Origin: Planctomycetaceae bacterium
GTDB taxonomy: Bacteria > Planctomycetota > Planctomycetia > Planctomycetales > Planctomycetaceae
Assembly (NCBI GenBank): GCA_021732845.1
Contig: JAKFUF010000027.1
Span: 1-33,734, forward strand
Length of the DNA stretch: 33,734 bases
Reading direction: 5' to 3'
This document shows, in pieces, positions 8,334 to 15,125 of the stretch. The translations under genes and the position numbers were made by a program. The notes beneath the pieces are model-generated. The model was not told the DNA's origin. It worked only from the letters and a program-made list of their open reading frames with translations, and searched no databases. Every line of letters starts with the position of its first letter. The first letter of the stretch is position 1.

Positions 8334-8441
8334 ATGCCTTTAACGACAAGGGGCCACCAGATCAGTATCGAGACGCCGGGCGTGGTCAGCGCCGGGATCG
8401 TCAAACAAGACCCCGGCCAGCTTCCATTCACGGGCTGTTGA
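8334..8441 (+). CDS. Possible small ORF of 35 residues
   Basis: An ATG at 8334 follows a GGAAGGA about 10 bases upstream, one of the better Shine-Dalgarno-like sequences in the window. It opens a 35-codon frame starting MPLTTRGHQIS and ending LPFTGC. The frame is open upstream to a GTG at 8232 (69 residues), but the ribosome-site spacing favours the short version. No family was recognised. It could be a leader peptide or a chance frame in the 681 bases between the regulator and the permease. The palindromic element follows 68 bases downstream. Confidence 0.22.
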   Translation: MPLTTRGHQISIETPGVVSAGIVKQDPGQLPFTGC

Positions 8442-8508
8442 CCCGTTGATTGCGGCAGGTGCGGCACTGGTGGAATGAGCGAAAGTCGGACTTGGGAGTG
8501 TGTGCCAC

Positions 8509-8628
8509 TGTGCCACTGGTAAGTCTTGCTCGCTCCGGAACCCCTGGCGCGGATGGGCGGCGTACGCCGCCTTCTTCATCCGTTGTCGGGGTTCCTCGCT
8601 CACTGGTCAGCTCGCTGCCAGTGGCACA
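8509..8628. repeat. Nested palindromic element of about 120 bp
   Basis: Outer arms TGTGCCACTGG (8509-8519) and CCAGTGGCACA (8618-8628) are perfect complements. Inside them GGAACCCC (8537-8544) pairs with GGGGTTCC (8588-8595). Further in, GGATG (8551-8555) pairs with CATCC (8577-8581), and next to that lies the 16-bp perfect palindrome GGCGGCGTACGCCGCC (8556-8571). The whole could fold into one long imperfect hairpin in either strand. It looks like a REP-like or MITE-like interspersed element upstream of the permease gene. No second copy was found in this window. Confidence 0.6.
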
Positions 8629-8842
8629 CCTGCGCCACCCCTTTCGACCTGCGCCGCCTCTTCTCGACATCAACCCGATGAGGGACCTCGGCAGACGGCC
8701 GCAGCTTGACGGTGGGGCACGCAAGCCTGCGGGCAGCGGTTCGACAACGGCCACCCCTCTGGCTACCATTTTGCTTTGATCGTGGCCAGATTTTTCGGCA
8801 CGGCGCTGGGAAATCGTTGTGACTGCGGGAAGCGAAAGTGTC

Positions 8843-10837
8843 ATGAACAAGCAGTCCGAGGGCGAGGGCGGGGGTGGGCACCATTATGTGTGGCCCCTGA
8901 TGATGTGCCTTTGCGGGGTGGATTACTTCAGCACCCTGGGATACCAGCCGAGCATCGCGTTTGAGGGTGCGGGCTACCTGTCGCCGGTGGCGACGCTGAT
9001 TCTGGTGCTGGTGACGCTGCTGGGTGCCCTGCCGGTCTATTTCTTCGTGGCGGGCAAGACCCCTGATGGCGTCGGTTCGATCGGCATGATCGAGCAACTG
9101 TTTCAGGGCTGGGGCGGCAAGATTGTCGTGCTGGTGCTGATTGGGTTTGCAGCCACGGATTTCGTGGTGACGAAGACGCTGTCCGCCGCCGATGCCGCGG
9201 CGCACCTGATTGGCAATCCGGTGTATGTCTCGACCGCGCCCGCGTGGATGCACGGACAAGTCGGCGTGACGATGTTTCTGCTGGTGCTGCTCGGCGCGTT
9301 GTTTCTGCGGGGCTACAACGAAGTCGTCGGCGTGGCGGCGTTCCTGGTCGTGCTGTACCTGTCGCTGAACTGCCTGGTGATCGGTGCCGGATTGTTTCAG
9401 CTCCTGACGCATCCGTCGCTGTTGAACGAGTGGTGGCAGTCGGTGCTGGAGGGGAAATTTCACATCTCGGAAGCCCCCCTCCGTGGCTCAGGAATGTGGG
9501 TGGCCATTGGCTTGTCCGTGCTGATTTTTCCCAAACTGGCCCTGGGCCTGTCGGGATTCGAGACCGGCGTCCTGTTGATCCATCTTGTGCGGGGCTCGGC
9601 CGGGGATCCCACAAACGAGCATCAGCGGGTTGCCAACACCCGCAAACTGCTGGTCAGTGCCGCGGTCATCATGTCGATCTTCCTGCTGGGGTCGGCGTTT
9701 GTGACCGGCACCGGCTCGTTGATTCCCGCCCACGAGTTTCACATCGAAAAGGACTTGTTGGGGCACGTGAAGCTGGACGCCAACGGGGCGGAAATCAAAG
9801 GCCGCGCCGTCGACCGCGCCCTGGCCTTCCTCGCCCATGGCGAAAGCCCGATCCCCATCTGCCCGCTGTTTGGAACGGTGTTCGGGACGGTCTACGATCT
9901 CAGCACGATCCTGATCCTGTGGTTCGCCGGAGCCTCGGCGATGGCCGGGCTGCTCAACATGGTCCCGCGCTATCTGCCGCGGTACGGCATGGCTCCGAGT
10001 TGGGCCTCGGCGTACCGGCCACTCGTGATGACGTTCATGGCCATCAATCTGACCGTGACGATCATCTTCAACGCCGACGTGACGGCGCAGGGTGGGGCGT
10101 ACGCCACGGGTGTGCTGGTCCTGATGACCAGCGCCTGTGTCGGGTCGCTGTTGCATGTCTGGCGCGACGGGCTGAAGACCCGCCAGAACCAGATGATGCT
10201 GGCTTACTTTGGAGTGGTCTCACTGGTCTTCGTCTACACCACGGCAGCCAACATTTTCGAGCGGCCCGACGGCGTGAAGATCGCCAGTTGCTTCATCGTG
10301 GGCACGCTGGGGATCGCCGGGTTCTCGCGCTACAAGCGAGCCTACGAGGTCCGCTTCGACGGCTTCCGCTTCGGTGACCCGGCCGACCAAATGCTGTGGC
10401 TCGACATGGTGGAAGCCGGCATTCCGGTGCTGGTTCCGCACCGGCCGAGCAGCCGTTCGTTGTACGCGAAAGCCAAGGAGGTCCGGGCGAATCACCGCAT
10501 TCCGGAAAGCGTGCAGATCGTCTTCATTGAAGTCCAGCGCGGGGACACGTCCGAGTTTCTCAACCGCCCCAAGCTCAAGATCCGCCAGTCGCAGGACTAT
10601 CTGATCATCCGCGTCACCGAAGCCACGTCGATCAGCCACACGATTGCTGTCATCGCCAAGGAACTCAGCCGCAACTGCCCCACCCGGACCGAGGTGCTCT
10701 TCGGCTGGACGGAGGGGCGGCCGTTCGACCTTGCCATCGGCTTCATCCTGTTCGGGGAGGGCAATGTGCCGATGCGCGTGCGTGAACTGGTGCGCGACAT
10801 GGAGCAGAACCGGCCGAGAATTGCGATCTCCGAGTAG
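8843..10837 (+). CDS. APC-superfamily permease with large cytosolic C-terminal domain
   Basis: A polytopic membrane transporter of about 664 residues. The first about 490 residues hold roughly 12 hydrophobic segments. The opening segment (MCLCGVDYFSTLGYQPSIAFEGAGYLSP) and the FPKLALGLSGFETGV stretch are typical of amino-acid/polyamine/cation (APC) permeases. A hydrophilic tail of about 170 residues follows, with LVPHRPSSRSLYAKAKEVR, HRIPES and LFGEGNVPMRVREL; similar tails occur in a family of large APC permeases of unknown substrate. The substrate cannot be assigned. An ATG at 8843 (MNKQSEGEGG) was preferred; an in-frame GTG at 8819 would add 8 residues. Transcribed alone on the plus strand, convergent with the gene ending at 10957. 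Confidence 0.85.
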   Translation: MNKQSEGEGGGGHHYVWPLMMCLCGVDYFSTLGYQPSIAFEGAGYLSPVATLILVLVTLLGALPVYFFVAGKTPDGVGSIGMIEQLFQGWGGKIVVLVLIGFAATDFVVTKTLSAADAAAHLIGNPVYVSTAPAWMHGQVGVTMFLLVLLGALFLRGYNEVVGVAAFLVVLYLSLNCLVIGAGLFQLLTHPSLLNEWWQSVLEGKFHISEAPLRGSGMWVAIGLSVLIFPKLALGLSGFETGVLLIHLVRGSAGDPTNEHQRVANTRKLLVSAAVIMSIFLLGSAFVTGTGSLIPAHEFHIEKDLLGHVKLDANGAEIKGRAVDRALAFLAHGESPIPICPLFGTVFGTVYDLSTILILWFAGASAMAGLLNMVPRYLPRYGMAPSWASAYRPLVMTFMAINLTVTIIFNADVTAQGGAYATGVLVLMTSACVGSLLHVWRDGLKTRQNQMMLAYFGVVSLVFVYTTAANIFERPDGVKIASCFIVGTLGIAGFSRYKRAYEVRFDGFRFGDPADQMLWLDMVEAGIPVLVPHRPSSRSLYAKAKEVRANHRIPESVQIVFIEVQRGDTSEFLNRPKLKIRQSQDYLIIRVTEATSISHTIAVIAKELSRNCPTRTEVLFGWTEGRPFDLAIGFILFGEGNVPMRVRELVRDMEQNRPRIAISE

Positions 10838-10956
10838 CTGTGGCACCGGATGAACTGGACGATGTTCCCGAGCTGTGTGGCTTGGGGACGCAAACAACGG
10901 CAGACTCTCGATGCAGCAATTGGGACGTGGATGACGCTCAAGTTCCGGATTCAGTG

Positions 10957-11751
10957 TCACGCGGCTTTTCGCAGAGTCGCCTCGGCCGGGATTTTGAACG
11001 GGGCTGGGCGGCGAATTCCCAACGGGCCGATGCCAAAAAGCGGATAGCCGGGGACACGGCTTTGGTAGTCGCGGTAGGCCTTCGTGTAGAAATGTGCCAA
11101 CCGCTCATCCTTCAAGTGACTGCCGATGAAGATGTAAATTGTCCAGATGCCCGTGAGCACGGCATGATCCAGAGTCATCCTGGGGGTGAACCAGATCAGG
11201 CCGAGAAAGCTCAAGTAGACTGGATGCCGCAGGAACAGATACAACCCGCGCGGGGCGAACAGCCTGCGTGGCTGCGGTTTCCTCCGGAGCCAATGCCACC
11301 AGGGAGTAAATCCGGTCTGGTACCCCAGCCCCGTGAGGCTGATGCTGTAAAACAACATCACCCACGAGCCATAAAAGCCCACCTGCATCACCACGCTGGC
11401 TGGTCCGTCCAACTGCCAGAGAACACTTTGTGAAGGCTGCCAGCCGGCGAACAGACCAAGCAGCCCAAGACAGGTGACGACACAAAACAGGCAACCATAG
11501 AACTCGCTGGCCAGCACCTGCGTGATTTTGCTCCGCGTGGCGGGCAGCAGCAGCCAACTGTGGACCACGGCGAACTGCAGGCTCAACGCGACATCGACCA
11601 GCAGAGAGTCTCCGGTTCCGGGGGGAGGTCCGTCCTTGAGAAACCAGAAGAGGCGCCAGACAGTCACCAGGAACAGGAACTGCGTTGCCACTCCCAGGGC
11701 AATTCCGACCCACCGTTGTGCAGGCCACCTGAACGGTTTTTGAACATCCAT
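10957..11751 (-). CDS. NnrU/isoprenylcysteine methyltransferase-type membrane protein
   Basis: A 264-residue integral membrane protein with five or six hydrophobic segments. The C-terminal half carries the signature of membrane methyltransferases in the ICMT/PEMT/NnrU group: LYLFLRHPVYLSFLGLIWFTP (near residue 180), then LKDERLAHFYTKAYRDYQSRVP. In this group the RHP motif and the later acidic/Arg pair bind SAM. Methanethiol S-methyltransferase (MddA) belongs to the same family and shows a similar layout, but the substrate cannot be decided from sequence. It is the last gene of a three-gene unit, 71 bases after the soluble methyltransferase gene. The C-terminal extension (IRRPAPFKIPAEATLRKAA) is outside the family core. 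Confidence 0.75.
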   Translation of the reverse strand: MDVQKPFRWPAQRWVGIALGVATQFLFLVTVWRLFWFLKDGPPPGTGDSLLVDVALSLQFAVVHSWLLLPATRSKITQVLASEFYGCLFCVVTCLGLLGLFAGWQPSQSVLWQLDGPASVVMQVGFYGSWVMLFYSISLTGLGYQTGFTPWWHWLRRKPQPRRLFAPRGLYLFLRHPVYLSFLGLIWFTPRMTLDHAVLTGIWTIYIFIGSHLKDERLAHFYTKAYRDYQSRVPGYPLFGIGPLGIRRPAPFKIPAEATLRKAA

Positions 11752-11822
11752 GTCACACTCGGCAGACTGTCATGCATGAAACGCCGGACGCACCTTGCAA
11801 GACGCGCCGGCCTGTGCAGGTC

Positions 11823-12659
11823 CTAAACTGGCTTTTGGGCAACAAAACATCCATATTTCATTGCGCCGGTTTTGTACGCGTCCAGGATCGTGTCAAAGCG
11901 GTCGAGGAAGACCACGGTTTCCTGGTCAATCAGCCTGGCGATGGAGCGGATCCGGAACCGCCGCACGCGATCGCGACAGATCTCCCAGGTTCGATAGACC
12001 CGGTCGGTCCAGTCCTCGACATGCTGCATCCTGAATCCCGCCTGCTCCATCCAGGCAACATAATCGGATGAAGTTCCCAGAGACGGGCAAAAGAAGCCGT
12101 CGCAGACATCTTTGACCTGCTGAATCTGCTCCGCCCGCTGCAGTTCCTCACCCGCGAGCCACGCGCAGATCGCCACGCGCCCGCCAGGTTTGAGCCACGC
12201 GCAGGCGTTTTGAAACAGCCTGGGCTTGTCGAACAGATGTTCGGTGCATTCGACGCTCCAGACCACGTCGAAGCGGGCGGGCTCGAAGACTGCCTGTTCG
12301 ACATCCAGACACTGGAAGCGGGTCAGGTTCGAAACGCCGTGCCAGCCCGCCGAAAGCGTCGCCCACTTCTGCTGAAACGGGCTGACAGTCACACCTTCTG
12401 CATGGCAGCGGAGCTTTTTTGCGAGATGAATGGATGACCCACCCATGCCACAGCCAACGTCGAGAATCTTCTCGCCGCCATGAATGCCCGCGAGTTCGGC
12501 GAGCTTCTCGGTCAGATGAACCTGCGCGACCCAGGCGGACTCATCGGCCCGCCACAAGCCATGATGCAGGTGTGGCCCCCACAACATGCGATAGAACAGC
12601 GTCGAAAGATTGTAATGTCCACGGATCGAGCGGCGTTCGACCGCCGGAGAACTGATCAT
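11823..12659 (-). CDS. SAM-dependent methyltransferase, tocopherol-methyltransferase-like
   Basis: A 278-residue soluble class I methyltransferase. Motif I is ILDVGCGMGGSSIHLAKKL (Asp67-Gly74). It is preceded by HYNLSTLFYRMLWGPHLHHGLW, typical of the gamma-tocopherol / prenyl-aromatic and sarcosine-dimethylglycine methyltransferase group. Later motifs are FDVVWSVECTEHLFDKPRLF and LKPGGRVAICAW. The substrate is unknown; tocopherol itself is unlikely in this organism, so a prenylated aromatic or other lipid is a guess. It begins 39 bases after the YceI gene and ends 71 bases before the membrane methyltransferase gene, on the same strand, so the three are probably cotranscribed. Confidence 0.82.
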   Translation of the reverse strand: MISSPAVERRSIRGHYNLSTLFYRMLWGPHLHHGLWRADESAWVAQVHLTEKLAELAGIHGGEKILDVGCGMGGSSIHLAKKLRCHAEGVTVSPFQQKWATLSAGWHGVSNLTRFQCLDVEQAVFEPARFDVVWSVECTEHLFDKPRLFQNACAWLKPGGRVAICAWLAGEELQRAEQIQQVKDVCDGFFCPSLGTSSDYVAWMEQAGFRMQHVEDWTDRVYRTWEICRDRVRRFRIRSIARLIDQETVVFLDRFDTILDAYKTGAMKYGCFVAQKPV

Positions 12660-12698
12660 GTTGCTTTTCTGGCTGGAACAGGCGGACTGAAGCCGGTC

Positions 12699-13418
12699 TT
12701 ATCGCGGATTTGCCACCCAGAAGTCACCCCAGATCTGCAATTCGTCGGCCACGCCCACCGCACCAAAGGCTTTGGTGAACGGTGTGATGCCGAATTCACT
12801 TTGGAGAATCGCAAACGAGCCACGCAGGCGGGTCCATTCACCGGACTTTTCGCCATTGGCCTGCACCACAATCGGACGCGTTGTGCCATGCAGTGTGAAG
12901 TCTCCCGAAATCTGATATTGGCGAGGGGCCGTTGGTTTGGCGGCGGCGACCCTGGTTATCGACTTCACCGCAAACGTGGCGGTGGGAAACTCACGCACAT
13001 TGAGCACATTGGGGCCGCGCAGGTTGGCGTTGACCTGCTTCCGCGTCGATTCATCAGTGGTCCCCGAGAGCCCAACGTAATTCCGGGCGTCAATGGTGTC
13101 TGCTTCAAACGAGGACATCTCAAACACAAGTGAATCGGCAGCCTCAGGGGCGTCGAGATGAATCGCTCCCTGCCTCAGCTTTCCCACCACCCCATGTTCG
13201 TGTCCCAGCCCGATCTTTCCCACGCGGATATAGACACGGCTCTTTGTGAGATTGATGTCACCAGGATCTGCAGGCTTTGCCACACGGTTTATTGGTCGCA
13301 CTGGATCGCGCGGCCTGTTCGGACGCGGATTTTGGGCATGCATGGGTGCGGTCTGCATCAGCCAGGAACCACAGGCGATGACCCCCAGAATCAAGGCGAT
13401 TCGAAATCTGCTGGGCAT
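12699..13418 (-). CDS. Secreted YceI-family protein
   Basis: A 239-residue exported protein. Residues 1-28 form a Sec signal peptide (hydrophobic core IALILGVIACGSWL, likely cleavage after MHA). A Pro/Arg-rich linker follows, then a YceI-like beta-barrel domain (about 60-239) with YIRVGKIGLGHEHGVVGKL, FPTATFAVKSI, YQISGDFTLHGTTRPI and FGITPFTKAFGAVGV. YceI-type lipocalin-like barrels bind long isoprenoids such as polyprenyl chains or quinones in characterised members. The frame is open to 13541, but the ATG at 13418 has the strong ribosome site GGAAGGGAG and starts a proper signal peptide. First gene of the unit with the two methyltransferases. Confidence 0.9.
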   Translation of the reverse strand: MPSRFRIALILGVIACGSWLMQTAPMHAQNPRPNRPRDPVRPINRVAKPADPGDINLTKSRVYIRVGKIGLGHEHGVVGKLRQGAIHLDAPEAADSLVFEMSSFEADTIDARNYVGLSGTTDESTRKQVNANLRGPNVLNVREFPTATFAVKSITRVAAAKPTAPRQYQISGDFTLHGTTRPIVVQANGEKSGEWTRLRGSFAILQSEFGITPFTKAFGAVGVADELQIWGDFWVANPR

Positions 13419-13758
13419 TGGACTCCCTTCCAAAAACCGCACCGTCTCGGACGGCGGCAACTCTAAATCCGGCAGCATCTTAGAAATTGACGCCATCGCC
13501 CCCAAGACCCACCAGATTACAAACCCGACATTCTTATCCAATAGCGGATATCAGAAGGTCACCATTATTGGAGTCAAAGCGCGTATCCCCGTTTCGCCGC
13601 TGGCGAACTTCACGCGGCCCTGAGAAGTTGAGCCACCGTGAGATGCTTGTAATGTTTTGCCGTCCTTCCGGTTGATATGGGCGATCCCTAATCATCACCC
13701 GGCGAGATCTCTACAATGACGCCATTCTTCCTCACGAGTCCGAAACCGCTGAAAATTC
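13419..13758. other. Divergent promoter region, yceI unit versus oxidoreductase
   Basis: A 340-base gap between two divergently read genes, so it must hold promoters for both. No gene was recognised. The only signal I could place is the yceI ribosome site at 13423-13431. The oxidoreductase ATG at 13759 has no obvious Shine-Dalgarno. No clear dyad was noticed. Confidence 0.5.
13423..13431 (-). promoter_or_regulatory. Ribosome binding site of the YceI gene
   Basis: GGAAGGGAG on the minus strand ends 4 bases before the ATG at 13418. It decides this start over the longer open frame that begins at 13541. Confidence 0.75.
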
Positions 13759-14898
13759 ATGTCAAAACCACTGCGTGCGCTGATTTTGGGGGCCGGCTAT
13801 GCCGGTCAGGGGCACGCCATGGCGCTGCGGAGCGCGGGCGTCGACATTGTGGCGATGTCCAGCCGCACCGAGGCGGTGGGCGCGCCGATCGCCCGCAAGC
13901 TGCAGATTCCTGAATACGGCACCGACTGGCGGGTGCTGATGGAAGACCTGCGGCCGGACATTGTCGCCGTGGGGACACCCGGCGGCACGCACCGCGAAAT
14001 GATCGAGGCGGCCATCGACTGTGGCTGCCACGTCTTCGCCGACAAGCCACTGGCAACCACGGCTGACGACGCCCGCCACCTCTATGAGCGGGCGCGGACG
14101 GCAGGCATCAAAACGGCCTACGCGGCCAGCTACTGGTATCAGCCCCAGGCCTACTTCGCCCGCGAGTTGGTGGAGGACGGGACGCTGGGAAAAATCGTGG
14201 AGGTCGAATGCTGCTCGCACTTCGGCTGGCCGGCGCTGATGCCGTTTGGCTGGCCACACCGTCTGGCGACAGGCGGCGGAAGGCTCAACAACAACTTCCC
14301 GCACAAACTGGCGATCGCGCAGCACATCATCGGCGGAGAGATCCTGTCGGTGATGGGAGAAAGCCGCATCGATTTGCCGAAGGTTCCCATCACCAGCGAC
14401 GTGCATGACTTTCGCGAATTCGCCCGCCGTGCCATGACGCCGGCCGACGCCGCGAAATACCAGTGGGCCGAAGTCGACAGCGACTGGGCCTACACCGCGC
14501 TCCTGCGGATCGGCGATCCGCAGGCGGACATTCGCGAGGCCGCCAGCGTCACCTTCCGCCACTCGGCCTTGCGACACGCCTGGAATGAAGACTACATCGC
14601 CATTTACGGCGACAAGGGCACGCTGCATGTCGAAGGGGCGTACATGCAGGGCGGCCTGTTCCTGCGTTCGGACCGGCCGGGTTGGGAAGAGCTGGCCATC
14701 CCCCTGCACATCCGCGACCGCCTGCCAGAAATCGAAGACAACACCGACCGCAACTGGATCTGCCTGGCCCGCGATTTCGTGGCTGACATTCGTGGCGAAA
14801 CCGTCCCGCGCTACCTCAATTTCCGCGACGGTTGGATCTATCAGGAAGTGATCGACACCGTGCGGTCGAATTCGTGCTGGAAGCCTGTGCCACGGTAA
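13759..14898 (+). CDS. Gfo/Idh/MocA-family oxidoreductase
   Basis: A 379-residue NAD(P)-dependent sugar-type oxidoreductase. The N-terminal Rossmann fold has RALILGAGYAGQGHAMAL (about residues 6-23) and the typical VGTPGGTHREMIEAAIDCGCHVFADKPLATT, whose EKP-like DKP holds the lysine normally involved in cofactor/substrate contact. The C-terminal alpha/beta domain follows, with GGGRLNNNFPHKLAIAQHIIGG supplying the HK pair characteristic of the family active site, and GDKGTLHVEG. No signal peptide is seen, so it is likely cytosolic. Substrate unknown. Monocistronic on the plus strand and convergent with the giant gene that ends at 15126. Confidence 0.88.
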   Translation: MSKPLRALILGAGYAGQGHAMALRSAGVDIVAMSSRTEAVGAPIARKLQIPEYGTDWRVLMEDLRPDIVAVGTPGGTHREMIEAAIDCGCHVFADKPLATTADDARHLYERARTAGIKTAYAASYWYQPQAYFARELVEDGTLGKIVEVECCSHFGWPALMPFGWPHRLATGGGRLNNNFPHKLAIAQHIIGGEILSVMGESRIDLPKVPITSDVHDFREFARRAMTPADAAKYQWAEVDSDWAYTALLRIGDPQADIREAASVTFRHSALRHAWNEDYIAIYGDKGTLHVEGAYMQGGLFLRSDRPGWEELAIPLHIRDRLPEIEDNTDRNWICLARDFVADIRGETVPRYLNFRDGWIYQEVIDTVRSNSCWKPVPR

Positions 14899-14995
14899 GC
14901 GTGCCCGGTGACGAAGTCGCCGCCAGGGAGGTTTTTCGTGGTCACGACCCCGAAGGAATCACGCCGGCGGTGAACTGCGACTCACTTCAAAAGTC

Positions 14996-15012
14996 CATGC
15001 ACACCGTGCATG
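14996..15012 (+). terminator. 7-bp perfect hairpin downstream of the oxidoreductase
   Basis: CATGCAC-ACC-GTGCATG is a perfect stem with a 3-base loop about 100 bases past the oxidoreductase stop. It lacks a T-run. It may be part of a convergent termination zone with the stronger hairpin at 15082-15111. Confidence 0.3.
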
Positions 15013-15081
15013 AATGGCACCCGGCCGATGGCCTCCCGCCGCCGGATTGCCATCGTCGAACATCAAATGGCCGAGTTCACG

Positions 15082-15111
15082 CAGGCAACCGGCGTCCAAA
15101 CCGGTTGCCTG
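15082..15111. terminator. 11-bp perfect hairpin between convergent genes
   Basis: CAGGCAACCGG (15082-15092) and CCGGTTGCCTG (15101-15111) form a perfect G+C-rich 11-bp stem with an 8-base loop. It lies 14 bases past the stop of the giant minus-strand gene and about 180 bases past the oxidoreductase stop. Position and strength suggest a bidirectional terminator, although no U-run follows on either strand. Confidence 0.6.
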
Positions 15112-15125
15112 TCGCATGCCAACCA

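Noticed and set aside
8421-8441. LPFTG at the end of the 35-residue ORF, resembling a sortase motif.
   Set aside because: No hydrophobic segment follows and no signal peptide precedes it, so the match is probably chance.
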